From contig JANTQA010000015.1 in assembly GCA_027625915.1 (NCBI GenBank), forward strand, positions 9,329,001 through 9,393,000: 64,000 nucleotides of DNA, read 5' to 3'. A model generated the notes under the pieces. It saw only the letters and a list, made by a program, of their open reading frames with translations. It did not search any database and was not told where the DNA came from. The position numbers and the translations under genes were made by a program. Positions 22,203 through 33,525 of this stretch are shown one piece after another (positions within the stretch are counted from its first letter, which is position 1; every line of letters starts with the position of its first letter). This DNA comes from Anaeramoeba flamelloides (taxonomy: Eukaryota; Metamonada; Anaeramoebidae).

Positions 22203-24870
22203 AAATGTGTTTAAATACAAACCTTTTATGATCGCCAATTAAATCAAAAAGTATTATTGCGTCTTGGGGTTTTCCTTGGTTTTCTGACTCTATTGCAGTT
22301 TTTTTTATTAAATTTTCCATTATGTTTTCACCTAAAAATAATTCTAGTTGTGATTTTTTTCTTTTCCCATTAGGCTGTAACTTTCCGAACAGCAGATAGA
22401 AGTTTTTTGTTTTTAAAGCTAATTCTTTTAAATTTGATAAACGGGTTTTTTGTTTTTTAAAAAGTTTAATATAATTGATTATTATCCTTATATCGTCGTT
22501 GGATAAATAATCTGCGATTGAAATCAGAGAAGAGGTAAATTGGCGGATCATCATATCAAAATAAAAAAGATATTTTGAATGGATATTTTTTTTCAATAAA
22601 TTATTTTTCAAATCTATTCCAATTTTTTTTTTATGATTATTTGATAAATGTTGATATGCGTTTTGCATGGATTGGCTTTTATACCCAATATCATTTTTAT
22701 TTTTCTTTGAAGATGATAATAAAAATGAAGAAGAAGAAGAAGAAGAAGAAGATTGCTTTTGATTTTGGTATGGTGATTGGAAACTGTTTTTTGTTAATAA
22801 ATGCTTTTTGGAAAAATTTATTCTTAGTAACCCTAATGATTCCAGTATTATGGCAAAATGTATGGCATCTATTTGGTAATTTTTGATTGAATATAAATAA
22901 GCAATCGCTATTTCAAATTGGAGAGTGATCAGTAGTACTCTAAAGTATTTCAAAGGGTGAGATCCTTTATTGTTCCAATGGTGAGGCCCAATTTCAACAA
23001 TTTTTTTTTGTAAAGCCTGGAAAGTAAATGAATCTGGGGAAAGGCTGCTTTCTCTTGTTGAAATGTTGTCAACCAACTTTAATTGGAACCAAAGATAATC
23101 TTCAATGGATTCAACAACGGAGTTAACAGAATTGTGTTCACAGCGGCCAATAATATTATAAACGGCCTTTTTATAAGGGTCCTCGGAATAACGGAATTGC
23201 TTTTTATATTGGTTGGACAAATGGTTTTTATATTCTCGTGAAATCCTTTCATTATTTTGTTGATAATTTTGGAAGAAATGAAAGATTTCTATTTCGATTG
23301 TGTTTTGAAGAATTCCCTTTTTATGCAAAGTCTGAATATCTTCAAAGAGGCTTACAATGGCGTCAGTGTTGCCGCATCTGAGGCAATAATAAACAATTGC
23401 CCAAAACGGATAACCCTGGTTAATGTCGGATAAATATTCAGGCCAGTCGTCTTCGTTACTGACATTGAATTTGATGGTCAAAAATAATTTGATCAAATCC
23501 AAAAAGTCCATCTTTTGATAGTCTAGTTCTGGATAGTGATCGTAGCATTGGTTATAAACCAAATTTTGATATGTGTTTTGTAAAAATAGTTTTGTACCCT
23601 CAATTAAGATCTCGTACACTTTTGGCTCCTCTTGGATGATAAAGGATTGCCGAATATCCTTTTTCGTTTGGAAATATTCTTGAAGAAATAAATGCTTTTC
23701 GTAATATATCAACAAACCCCACAAATCACTTATTTCGCTAAGTTCTCCTTGCACTTTCGAAAAAGGTTCGTTTATTATAATTTTTTTTGTTTTGGAATTT
23801 GTTTTCTTGATTTCTGTAATGTTTTTTTCGATTTTTTTTGAACAGAAATACATTATTTTGCTGATGTTTTTTTTGTTTTTCTTTGTATGCTTTGTTTTTT
23901 GTTTTTGTTTTTCTTTTTCTTTTTCATTTTCTTTTTTATTTTCATTTTCTTTTCCTTTTTCATCTTCTTTTTCTTTTTCTTTTTCATTCAGAGAATTAAT
24001 TTCTTGATTTTTATTTTTGTTATCATTTGTACCATTAATGGAATCTAATTGAATCAACCCTCTTGCGTAACAAACTAATTTGTTTCGAATCAAATATGAA
24101 TCAAGAGTTATTTTCCTTTTTTTTAATTTTGAAAAATACTTTTTATTTTCATTGTCCTCCTCGTCATTATTGTTACCAAACAAATCACTGGAGTTAAAAT
24201 CGTTTGAATTAAATGCAAAATAATCGTCGTCCCAATTATTTTTTGATTTGTTGTTCATGTCCGTTGTAAGTTCTTCACCTAAATTGAGTATTTCAGATCC
24301 TAAAGTATGCTTACTGAACGTTAAATTAAATAATTTTTTTTTGGTATCGAACCATGAGTCTTCTGCATGCTCAAAGGTCTGGAGAATAAAATCTTGTTTT
24401 CTTGAATGCTCGATTGTTTTTTCAATTTTTGATATCGCGCGGTTATTCAATTCTGACAAATAAATGGAGAGATCGTGGGTAATAATTTCTTGTTCAGATT
24501 TGCTTTTCTCTTTTTCTTTTTCCTTTTCCTTTTCCTTTTCATTTTCCTTTTCTTTTTCTTTTTTATTTTTTTCTTTTTCGGCGGTTTCATAAAAGGATTG
24601 GCTAATGGTCTTTCTTTTTGGTTTTTGGACACGTAAGGTATCAATTTCGCGATACAACTTATCAACATCAAACCCTCTTTTGGATAATAAGTATTGCCCC
24701 TTTCTATGAATACGTGACAAATTCATACGGCTTGGCTTGTAGCTCGTTTTGATTTGTTGTGCGCAATCCTTCGTGATTTGCTCAATATTACTTCGTTGTA
24801 AATGGCTAACATCATCAGTAAGCTTTCTTGTTAATTGCTCACTTTGATCAAATAAGGCGCTAAATGACAT
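18801..24870 (-). CDS. NUP93: Nucleoporin NUP93/Nic96, three exons, about 1063 residues
   Basis: Exons (minus): 24870-22223, 19533-19308 and 19118-18801. Introns open GTTTGT and GTAATT and close ATAG and AAAG, and all joins keep frame. The product is a linker/scaffold nucleoporin of the inner ring of the nuclear pore. Diagnostic stretches: LLSKRGFDVDKLYREIDTL near residue 65, GYPFWAIVYYCLRCGN, EDPYKKAVYNIIGRC, ESIEDYLWFQLKLV, and FRVLLITLQFEIAIAYLY. Then GDHK|SVIDLLAKQISYYL crosses the first join and FDLYFQAGFQESLQ|QIQNLDLIPL the second. The end LISLRMSTEVNSKLIRMQ corresponds to the conserved NUP93 C-terminus. It is longer than the ~820 residues usual in animals because of two Lys/Glu tracts (about 97-125 and 295-330), acidic Asn-rich linkers and a Ser run near 720. 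The start MSFSALFDQSEQL matches the family's coiled N-terminal helix. Confidence 0.93.
19676..20440. mobile_element. TTAA-flanked element I1 (~765 bp)
   Basis: Left TTAAGGGATTAGCGTC is mirrored by right GACGCTAATCCCTTAA, so TTAA forms both boundaries. Subterminal AAAGTATGTTGTTATTGGGT mirrors ACCCAATTACAACATACTTT. It resembles the E family (TTAAGGGACTAG), suggesting related termini. A further copy is at about 51.3-51.63 kb. No transposase was recognised. TTAA duplication is typical of piggyBac, but the superfamily is not proved. Confidence 0.7.
20985..21475. repeat. C-family hairpin array, copy C3, with tandem ~41 bp units
   Basis: The ends carry TTTCCAGAATTCAAAAGAAT and ACACTCTACTACACTTGCC. 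Between 21,181 and 21,420 the unit CCTAGAACACTTCACAAATA + AAATAGAAAACCTCAAAAAA recurs head to tail about three to five times, with shortened variants. Single units of the same sequence occur in the 9.8, 55.2 and 62.3 kb copies. Confidence 0.7.
22165..22200 (+). repeat. Poly-A tract (36 A)
   Basis: This homopolymer lies just inside the first NUP93 intron on the coding-complement strand, about 22 bases from the 5' splice site. Confidence 0.95.
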
Positions 24871-25510
24871 GAATTAAAAAAAGTATTATAATAAGTGGTT
24901 GATTGAAAAATCTTCTTAAAATTTTTAATTCATAGGGATGCGAAACAAAAATGAAAATTCTAACCTCAATTTCAAGAGACAACATTAAGATCATAGTTTG
25001 TTCTTTTTCTGTGAATTTAGTTTGAATGATATTGTATTAAATCAAAGGGATTGGTTTTTGTTCTTCTTTTTTGGATTTTACAGCTGTTCCAACCCAACTG
25101 AAAAAAAGTATAAGACATAGAAATTGATTCTCGATTACATAATTCTGTTTCATGAAATAGAAAATCCAACCCGTCTCATATCATGATAAAGAAATTCCAA
25201 CTTCTATCACATGGTGATAGAAAAAAAAATTTAATCCAAAAAAAAATGTTAAATTTTTGAATTTTCAAAAAAAACATTTACTGATCTTTCTTTTTTTTCA
25301 AAATTTTCAAAAAAAAAGAAAATATTCAGGAGTTTTTAACTTTATATTTTTTTATGAAAATATTCCTTTAATTCTGGTGACTTTAATGATTAAAATATGT
25401 CTTTTATAGAAAAAATGAATAAACAAAATAACAAATAAAAATAGAAAACGAAGTTAAAACTTCGCTTTAAGTTAAAGATAAAATTTTATTTTATTTTTTT
25501 TATTTTGAAT
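24871..25510. other. NUP93 upstream region
   Basis: No gene was recognised. ACAGCTGTTCCAACCC near 25,080 resembles termini of hairpin elements at 2.15 and 36.2 kb. The NUP93 start is preceded on its strand by a T-rich leader. No promoter motif could be defined. Confidence 0.5.
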
Positions 25511-25789
25511 TTATTTTATTTTAAAAATATGCTTGATAAAATTGAAAATAGTGTTATTTTCATTAAAATCAAAAATACTTTGTAAAATAGAATTCCTAGG
25601 TGAAATCCCCCAAGTTTCTCGGTGATTTTTTAAAACCTGTTTTAATGTCCCAAAAACCATTTCAATAGGATTTAGGTCCGGGCTATATACAGGCATATAC
25701 ACAAGTGTGAATATGAATGTTGTAAAAAATAGAGTTTTTTTGATTTTCTCAAAAAATTGTGATTTTCACACCGTTACCAAAGTTTTGAT

Positions 25790-25991
25790 TACAGTCAGTT
25801 TCACTTTTAAGGCACAAACTTTCAACGAAATTTAAGGCACAATAAAAATCTCAAATTAAGGCACAAAATTTTGTATTCTAGTAAAATAAATTGCAAAAAT
25901 TAAAAATTCCAAATTTTGTGCCTTAATTTGAGATTTTTTTGTGCCTTAAATTTCATTGAAAGTTTGTGCCTTAAAAGTGAAACTGACTGTA
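25790..25991. repeat. CAGTCAGTT hairpin MITE, copy 2
   Basis: Ends are TACAGTCAGTTTCACTTTT and its complement, with mirrored AACGAAATTTAAGGCACAA (left) and TTTCATTGAAAG (right variant). It is nested in element B2, which is itself inside a transposase: a three-level nest. Confidence 0.92.
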
Positions 25992-26044
25992 TGGATATAT
26001 CTATATCGGGTTGAAATTTTAAGTTAATAATGATTCTAAATCAA

Positions 26045-26132
26045 AAACCGCCTCGAAACTACAGATGTTTTGTTTTGAAAACAAAATTTTTTTTGGAAAC
26101 AAAACATCTGTAATTTCGAGGCGGTTTTTTGT
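26045..26132. repeat. Strong short hairpin with GAGGCGG stem
   Basis: AAAACCGCCTCGAAACTACA on the left pairs with TGTAATTTCGAGGCGGTTTT on the right. The pairing continues through GATGTTTTGTTTT / AAACAAAACATC to a small AT loop. One mismatch was seen in the outer 20 bp. It is the only G+C-rich stem in element B2. Confidence 0.75.
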
Positions 26133-26958
26133 CTAAAATACTTTTTTGCTTATTTATATAATCTCATTTCTAAATCTCTATTTCCTAAACTTTGGTAACA
26201 GTGTGAAACTCTCAATTTTTTGAGAAAATCAAAAAAACTCTATTTTTTACAACATTCATATTCACACTAGTGTATATGATGTGGCTTTGAAATTCTGAAA
26301 AATAGTCAGTTATCCATGTTTCACACCATTTATGGATACTGTGGTTATCCATTACAATAACCGATTTTTCTTTATTTTTTTGATTTAAGGCCAGTACCTT
26401 TCTTAACATAAATTCAGCATGGTCAACCCCCTTTACAGTATGATCAATTAGACTAATTTCTTCTATCCCAGATGAATTAATTAAACAAAACATATTCTAT
26501 TTGGGGTTAGTTCGATTTTTGTCTGATTTTGTACGCCTTTTACCAACAAGACTCCATCCATCATCTCTCCGATTTCTCTTGAAACCAGTTTCATCCATAA
26601 AATGAATATTCTGAATCCCAAAGTTATTAATAGCTTGAGAAATCAACTGAACAAATAAAATTCTTTCTTCAAAATTATTGTTCCTAAATCTATTGGGATT
26701 ATGATATAAATTTTTTTTTTTTTGACCATTTTTTATATTTGGTCAAATAGTTATAAATGGTTGAAGTACTTATTGAAATTTGATTTTCTTTTAATAAACG
26801 TTCTTTAATTTCAACTAAGTATTGACTACAATCTTGTTCCAATTTCGCAATAATTAGATTACTCAACCTTTGAATTTCTTGACTTTTTTCAAAAGTTAAA
26901 TATTGTCAAAAATTTGAAGATTTATATTTAATTAAAATTAAAAAACCTTTATAAAAAA

Positions 26959-27159
26959 TACAGTCAGTTTCACTTTTAAGGCACAAACTTTCAACGAAAT
27001 TTAAGGCACAAAAAAAATCTCAAATTAAAGCACAAAATTCAGCTTCTAGTAAAATAAATTGTAAAAATTAAAATTCCAAAAAATGTGCCTTAATTTGAGA
27101 TTTTTTTTGTGCCTTAAATTTCATTGAAAGTTTGTGCCTTAAAAGTGAAACTGACTGTA
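26959..27159. repeat. CAGTCAGTT hairpin MITE, copy 3
   Basis: TACAGTCAGTTTCACTTTT and the mirrored end flank a canonical arm pair. It is inserted in the 5' third of the DDE transposase remnant, between GNTVS-coding and FYKGF-coding segments, at TA. Confidence 0.92.
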
Positions 27160-28886
27160 TTACCAATTGTTTTTTGGTTATTCCAGCTTTCTACACCCAT
27201 TTTCTTATAAAAATGGTTTATTACAAAAATCATATCTTTTTTCATTTTTGTAACATAGGCATTTGACACTTTGTTGAGCTTGGCAATTTCATTTTGATTT
27301 TTAAAATTTGATTTTCAAATCATAAATTCTAAAGTATCAACCAGAACCCGAGATACAATTTCAAACCAATATCTCCTACTCTCTTCATAAACACCAAAAA
27401 AATTGTTCATTTTTTTCATCTTAGGTAAAAAAGTTAATTTCAAAAAGTTTAAAATATGAAGAAATAGAACTATATTAAATAAAATTAGGGTTTTTTAATT
27501 TAAAGAGGAAAAAGTAAAAAAAATACCTTTTGAAAATTTTACTCTATTTTTTTAATTTGTTTTAACCCTGAAAAATTCTTTTTTGAATACAAACACTCTG
27601 GATCAAAAAGTTAAAACTACAAATGAAACACTTTTTTCTAGACTTATTAAATTTTATTTTTTTTTTTCAAATTCTAATCATTGGAATTTCAACTATTCCA
27701 ATCAAAAATATTCAAAGACGATGTTTAATAAAAAATCGTTAATTTTTTGTTGTTTTATAATGAATGAACGAAGAAAAAAAAAACATTTTTTTGTGAGGTT
27801 CTTTCGATATTTTCAAACTTTTATTAAAATTTAAAGGTTTTTTCAATTTTTGATTAAATGTGATTTGCTTTATTTTATCCCCAAAAAAGTTAGACAAAAA
27901 AATTTAAAATATTTTTTTAAAAAAGTACTTTTAAAATTAATACTTTTTGATTCTTTTTTGATTCTTGGTCGGGATTGATCCTTTCAGTCAAGTTTAATTA
28001 CACAAGTATAAATTGAAAAAAAAATGAATTTATAAATATTGGATCTCTGGACGAATTACTCATCGTTCCAAATTCAAAATAATCTGAAAAATTGATTTTT
28101 CAAGTTTAGAGCTCTGTATCTCATCTAGTTTAGAAGTTATTCTCAATTTTCGAATTTTTTGTCAAAAAAAAATTTTTTTTTGAAATTTTGAATTTTTCAT
28201 TTTTAAAAAAGGTACATTGTTACACAAATATATTTTTTTTTTTTGATATTTTAAAGATCATCTTACTAGGGTAATTTTTGATTAAAATTGTGATTTTGGT
28301 GAAAAAAATTGAAAAAATTAAGGTTTAAAAAAAAATTTTTTTTTAGAAATTTTTTTTACTACTCTTTTGATTTTCCCATTTTTGATTTACTCAAATTTTA
28401 TATTTAAAATATATTTTAAAACTAAAATAGTTATAAATTTTTTAATTTTGAAATTTTTTTTTAGATTAAAAAAAAATTTTTTTTTATTTTTTTTTCACTT
28501 TTATCAAAGTTAATTATAAAAATACATAAGTTACTGTGAATATTAGTTGATAAAATGATATATAAAAATCTATTTGATATAGACAAAATTTTTCTTTCAA
28601 AAATTTTTTATTTTAGATTATTGTTGTGAATTTCTTAAATTTAAACTTTATAAGGTTTAGAGGTTTCGAAAATATTTAGTATTTAAAATAGGTGTTTTTG
28701 ACCTTTTTTCCAAATTGAAAATTTTAAAAAATGTATTTTATAAAAAAATTTTCAAAATATTTTTTAAAGTACTAAAAATTGGTAACTTTGAAAAAAAAAA
28801 AAGTTTTTTTAACATTTTTTAAAAAAATGATTTTGATTTTTATTTTAACTGAAAAACAATGTTTAAAAAAAAAAAAAAAATTTTAA

Positions 28887-29086
28887 TACAGTCAGTTTCA
28901 CTTTTAAGGCACAAACTTTCAACGAAATTTAAGGCACAAAAAAAATCTCAAATTAAAGCACAAAATTCGGATTCTAGTAAAATAAATTGTAAAAAAAAAA
29001 ATTACAAATTTTGTGCCTTAATTTGAGATTTTTTTGTGCCTTAAATTTCGTTGAAAGTTTGCGCCTTAAAAGTGAAACTGACTGTA
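28887..29086. repeat. CAGTCAGTT hairpin MITE, copy 4
   Basis: A canonical copy at TA in the left arm. The matching right-arm position (near 34,820) is empty, so it inserted after the arms separated. Confidence 0.93.
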
Positions 29087-29427
29087 GGAAAACTCTAGTA
29101 AATTTTCATTATTTTCTAATTTATCATAAAAAAATTCACATAACCGATATATTGAAAAAAAAATTATTATGCCTCATCTTATTTTATCTAAATATTCAAT
29201 TTTTCAAATTTTTGATAGTGTAATCACTAGAAAAATATTAAAAAAATGCTAAAAAATTAAAAACAAATTTTAACTAGAGTTTCTTATTAAAATGATTTTT
29301 TTAAAAAAAAAAATAAATTTTATATAAGTTTTTTTCAATTCAATTTTAAATTTGTAATTTTTTTACAATGAAAAAAAAAAAAAAATTAATCGTAAAAAAC
29401 TTAGAGTTTTTTTTCAAAAAAAAAATA

Positions 29428-29627
29428 TACAGTCAGTTTCACTTTTAAGGCACAAACTTTCAACGAAATTTAAGGCACAAAAAAAATCTCAAATTAAAGC
29501 ACAAAATTCAGCTTCTAGTAAAATAAATTGTAAAAATTAAAATTCCAAAAAATGTGCCTTAATTTGAGATTTTTTTGTGCCTTAAATTTCGTTGAAAGTT
29601 TGTGCCTTAAAAGTGAAACTGACTGTA
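29428..29627. repeat. CAGTCAGTT hairpin MITE, copy 5
   Basis: A canonical copy flanked by AAATA and TTAGAAAAATTACTC. The right arm reads AGTAATTTTTCTAATATA without an insert near 34,470, which marks the empty site. Confidence 0.93.
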
Positions 29628-29697
29628 TTAGAAAAATTACTCAATTAAAAATTCAATTTTATTATCTTCATATTTTTTATAATTTTAAAATATCCAA

Positions 29698-29782
29698 TAA
29701 TTACTCATTAGCTCAGCGGTAGAGCACCGAGATCTCAAAATTTGAAAAGTGTGTAGCCGGAGTTCGATTCCCAATTAGATCA
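29698..29782 (+). other. tRNA-like segment with A and B boxes (left arm)
   Basis: TAGCTCAGCGGTAGAGCA matches the tRNA D-arm/A-box pattern and GAGTTCGATTCC the B box, about 45 bases apart, as in RNA polymerase III internal promoters. A 4 bp D stem (GCTC/GAGC) forms. The acceptor and anticodon stems do not pair convincingly and the T stem has a mismatch, so this is not a confident functional tRNA. It could be a tRNA relic or a retained pol III promoter. The mirror copy at 34,317-34,401 is nearly identical. Confidence 0.6.
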
Positions 29783-30623
29783 ATTAAATTAATAGTTTTA
29801 TTTTATTTTTTTTTTAAATATTTTATATATAATTTAATCAATTAAAGTATACATGTTTGCTACCTGAATTTACCTTTAAATCTTTTCAAATTTTTTTTTT
29901 CAAAAATTAAAATCCTCTTAAGGTACCAAAATTCGGATAAATATTGGTAACTAAGTAGTTTTTTCCGTATGGGGAGTAGAAGATTTTAAATTATTTATAT
30001 ATACTAATATCTACAATTAAAAAAAAAACTTTAAAATTTATTTTAATCTATGGGTGTCACTATATAAACAATATACAAACAAACTCAATAATTCATTTTT
30101 TTTGGGGGTCTTATATTTTTCGAGTTATTGTCCAAAATAGCTGTGAAAAATCACAATTAAAAAATTTGTATATAAAAATCAATTTTGGGCACTATCAAGA
30201 AAAATAGACGTCCTAGAGACTTCTAAACACCAAAAATGGAAATTTAAGAAAATTTGAATTTGTTGAGCAATAAAAAAAATTTTTGATCCCAATTTTATAT
30301 TTACTCTTGTGTATCTTGAATTTACTTTTGAAATAAAATTTTATATTATTTTCATTTATTTTTTCATTCTATTTTTATCAATGGAAAATCATAATAATTC
30401 CCAAAGTATACCCGAAGAAACAGAAGATCACCATTTATTTGATCTTGAGCCCCATGTTATGGCCAGGTAACAGAGCAGACACAAAATTCAAAATCAAATA
30501 CAAAAAATCTTCCAAAAAAAATCCGAAAAATTACTGGGGATTTTGAAACAGGAATTGGAACCAATCAGAACTCACAAAAAGACCAAGAACCTATTAGATC
30601 TACCCAAAGTAATCAAATATATA

Positions 30624-30824
30624 TAAAGTCAGTTTCACTTTTAAGGCACAAACTTTCAACGAAATTTCAGGCACAAAAAAAATCTCAAATTAAGGTACAA
30701 AATTCAAATTCTCGTTAAAATAAATTGTAAAAAATGAAATTCCAAATTTTGTGCTTTAATTTGAGATTTTTTTGCTCCTTAAATTTCGTTGAAAGTTTGT
30801 GTCTTAAAAGTTAAACTGGTTGTA
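30624..30824. repeat. CAGTCAGTT hairpin MITE, copy 6 (variant ends)
   Basis: Ends are TAAAGTCAGTTTCAC and AAACTGGTTGTA, more changed than other copies; the interior arms are typical. It is inserted in the cargo. Confidence 0.85.
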
Positions 30825-32132
30825 TATACCAAAACCTAATAGACACGACTCAAAAATTTCACAAAAAAATAATTTTCTAACAAAAAAACAAGATTCACGA
30901 GAAACTTTTCCGGAAAAACAAACCTTAGAAGATAAATCATTAGATACTACATATAATGATTCTACAAATATTTCTTCCCAATCAAAAAAAAAACAAAACA
31001 AAAAAATCCTCCAAATGAAATAAAAACATTTCCAAATTTGCAGAGTGGCGAAACACAAATGAGAGATAATCAATCAAACAATATGCGCTCTTTGGGATCA
31101 ACAGTATTAAATCACGTACCAGAAGAAAAAGAATCACTTGAAGATGATTTTTTCCTTCAAAATTACAAATTAAGATTAGACCTAGATGAAAAAAAAAAAA
31201 TAATTATCAAACTAAAAAACGAGTTATAACGGTATGGGTTTTTGTTCAAAAAGGAAGAAGATAAAAAATCATTTTTTATCGATTTACTTGTTGATTTGGA
31301 ATATCTACCAAAGGGGAATGAAGATTTTCCAATTAAAAAAATGACAAAAAAAATTTATTTAATTAATCGTGTCATAATGTACGAATACATGTATAAGTTA
31401 TTTAATGGTGAAGAAACAATATACTTGTGTGACACTTTAAGATTGCATTTTTTGGTAAATTATAGGATAAATAAAAAAAGAAGAAAACCCAATTTGGAAA
31501 ATCGTCAAAAACTGAGGAAAACAAACAAACCACTTTCACAAAAACCATCAACATTTACTAATTTGGATTTTATTCCAACACCACAGGGAAACGAGAAAAG
31601 AATTAACTATTTAAATGTTAGTGATGTACCTCTAAACATCACAAGTTCGTCTGAAAAAAAAATTTTACCAAAAGAAAAGAAAAAAAATCAAGTAAAAAAA
31701 AAAATTTCACAAGATACAAACAAAAAAATTTTTTTTCACTAGATCCGCCAAAAAAATCGATTTCTGATCCACTTAAAAAAATTTTTTTTCATACCCAAAA
31801 ATTCGCAAAATCATCATCTTTTTCATCATCGAAATCAGATTCATCATCCCAATCATCTTATAACTTATCCACATCAAATTCACCTGATAACGCATTATAT
31901 ATAACCAATATTTCAAGTTCTGAGGAATCAAATACTGAGAAAAAAAAGTAAAAAAACTCAAAAATAAAAAAAAAAATAATAATAAGAAAAAAAAATAAGA
32001 AAAAAAAGTCTAATTCAAAAAATAAATCAAAAAGAGCAATAATTCAAATTAACCCAAAAGATAATTGTCCATTCTGTTTAAAACCAAAAGATGGACCCCG
32101 ACACCCATTTGATTGTGATTATTTAAAGGATT

Positions 32133-32331
32133 TACAGTCAGTTTCTATTTTAAGGCACAAACTTTCAACGAAATTTAAGGCACAAAAAAATCTCAAATTA
32201 AAGCACAAAATTCAAATTCTAGTAAAAAAAATTGTAAAAAAAAAATTCCAAATTTTATGCCTTAATTTGAGATTTTTTTTGTGCCTTAAATTTCGTTGAA
32301 AGTTTGTGCCTTAAAAGTGAAACTGACTGTA
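32133..32331. repeat. CAGTCAGTT hairpin MITE, copy 7
   Basis: TACAGTCAGTTTCTATTTT at the left and the usual mirrored right end. It is inserted a few codons after the Cys/His cluster of the cargo. Confidence 0.92.
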
Positions 32332-32814
32332 ATTCATACAAAAATCAAAAAATAAAATTCAAAAATTGTCTAGTAAGATTAAGGATATCGATTTGTAAAC
32401 AGGGGAAAAATTTTATAAATATATTTATTGAGAATAGTAAATGTCACGAGAATAAAATTATAAACATTTATTTAAATAATGGGAAAGAGATGAATAATTC
32501 AAACACTAGAGTTGGTGTACAGGGGAGACAGAATCGATATGATAATTTAAGAACTATGATGAACAATAACCAAAATAATCTCAATTTAAGAAAAAAATTA
32601 AATCCAAATAATCCAGAATCAATGTTTTATTCAGATGAAGAAACCAAAACTGAAAAATGTAAAAAACTACTCAGGAAACTTCTTTTAAAAACTTTAACTA
32701 TCTCACAATCAAACATCCAATTATCTTCTGAAATCAACAACTTAATAAATATATATGTTGAAATTATATTTACTAAAGCTCAAAAATCAGACCTTTGGGA
32801 AGTTAATCAATATT

Positions 32815-33015
32815 TACAGTCAGTTTCACTTTTAAGGCACAAACTTTCAACGAAATTTAAGGCACAAAAAAAATCTCAAATTAAAGCACAAAATTCAAAT
32901 ACTAGTAAAAATAAATTGTAAAAAATTAAAATACAAAATTTGTGCCTTAATTTGAGATTTTTTTGTACCTTAAATTTCGTTGAAAGTTTGTGCCTTAAAA
33001 GTGAAACTGACTGTA
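32815..33015. repeat. CAGTCAGTT hairpin MITE, copy 8
   Basis: A canonical copy that interrupts the helical cargo segment after a VNQYLQ-coding stretch. Confidence 0.93.
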
Positions 33016-33096
33016 TATGATTTACATTCAAATGAAATTGATATCGATATTAACTCTGAAATTTTCATTAGACTAAAAAGAAAGGTAAAAAATACC

Positions 33097-33298
33097 TACA
33101 GTCAGTTTCGTTTTTAAGGCACAAACTTTCAACGAAATTTAAGGCACAAAAAAAATCTCAAATTAAGGCACATGATTTCAAATTCTAGTAAAATAATTTG
33201 TGAAAATTAAAATTCCAAAAAATTGTGCTTTAATTTGAGATTTTTTTGTGCCTTAAATTTCGTTGAAAGTTTGTACCTTAAATGTGAAACTGACTGTA
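33097..33298. repeat. CAGTCAGTT hairpin MITE, copy 9
   Basis: Left end TACAGTCAGTTTCGTTTTT, right mirrored with a few changes. It is only 81 bp downstream of copy 8, showing very dense insertion. Confidence 0.92.
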
Positions 33299-33525
33299 AT
33301 GGATAACTGAATTAACATAAAAATATTGAAAAAAAAATAAATTTACTTCCTTTTTTAAAAAAAAAAATTACAGAAAATAGTAATTATCACTCCGAATCCA
33401 TTTAGAAAAACATTTAATTTATCTTAATTATTAATAAATTTTTAAAACATATTAAGTTCTTTTACAATAGTAAAAAAATCAAAATACAGTTTTATTTTTA
33501 TTTTTATTTTAATTTTTTTATTTTC

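Larger units (their letters stand above)
19534..22222 (-). other. First intron of NUP93 (2.7 kb), carrying several elements
   Basis: It is bounded by donor GTTTGT (below 22223) and acceptor ATAG (above 19533). It contains a 36 bp poly-A at 22,165-22,200, repeat M (21,640-22,125), a long C-type hairpin array (20,985-21,475) and a TTAA-flanked element (19,676-20,440). The frame read through the poly-A (a run of Phe) is intronic. Confidence 0.85.
25698..26274. mobile_element. TACACAAG-family MITE, copy B2, inside the transposase
   Basis: The left terminus TACACAAGTGTGAATATG and the right complement CATATTCACACTAGTGTA are followed inward by mirrored GTTGTAAAAAATAGAGTTTT. A further mirrored GAAAATCACAC-type segment and a strong ~90 bp hairpin (26,045-26,132) lie inside. 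A CAGTCAGTT MITE is nested at 25,790-25,991. The insertion splits the transposase at a TATA-rich site. Confidence 0.8.
25511..27419 (-). pseudogene. IS630/Tc1-type DDE transposase, broken, with nested insertions
   Basis: The remnant starts MKKMNNFFGVYEESRRYWFE near 27,419 and continues through a helix-turn-helix region to a DDE_3-type catalytic core. This reads IHFMDETGF (first Asp), RDDGWSLVGKRR, VIVMDNHSIHKWCETW (second Asp), and YSPDLNPIEMVFGTLK (Glu). These are hallmarks of IS630/Tc1-mariner family transposases, cut-and-paste enzymes usually targeting TA. The frame is interrupted by a hairpin MITE at 26,959-27,159, by a TACACAAG-family element at about 25,698-26,274 that splits HIIYT from YMPVYSPDLN, and by in-frame stops near 27,315 and 26,495. 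The enzyme is not functional as it stands. The outer TIRs of the parent transposon could not be defined by eye. Confidence 0.85.
27999..30313 (+). mobile_element. Left arm of the composite element
   Basis: It has termini TACACAAGTATAAATTG (outer) and TATTTACTCTTGTGTA (inner). It is AT-rich with no protein recognised, contains a tRNA-like segment at 29,698-29,782, and carries two nested hairpin MITEs (28,887 and 29,428) that are absent at the matching positions of the right arm. Confidence 0.8.

Noticed and set aside
23792-24007. Phe/Ser-rich plus-strand frame
   Set aside because: Complement of the Lys/Glu tract of NUP93.
29698-29782. A functional tRNA gene
   Set aside because: A and B boxes are good, but acceptor and anticodon stems do not pair, so it is reported only as tRNA-like.
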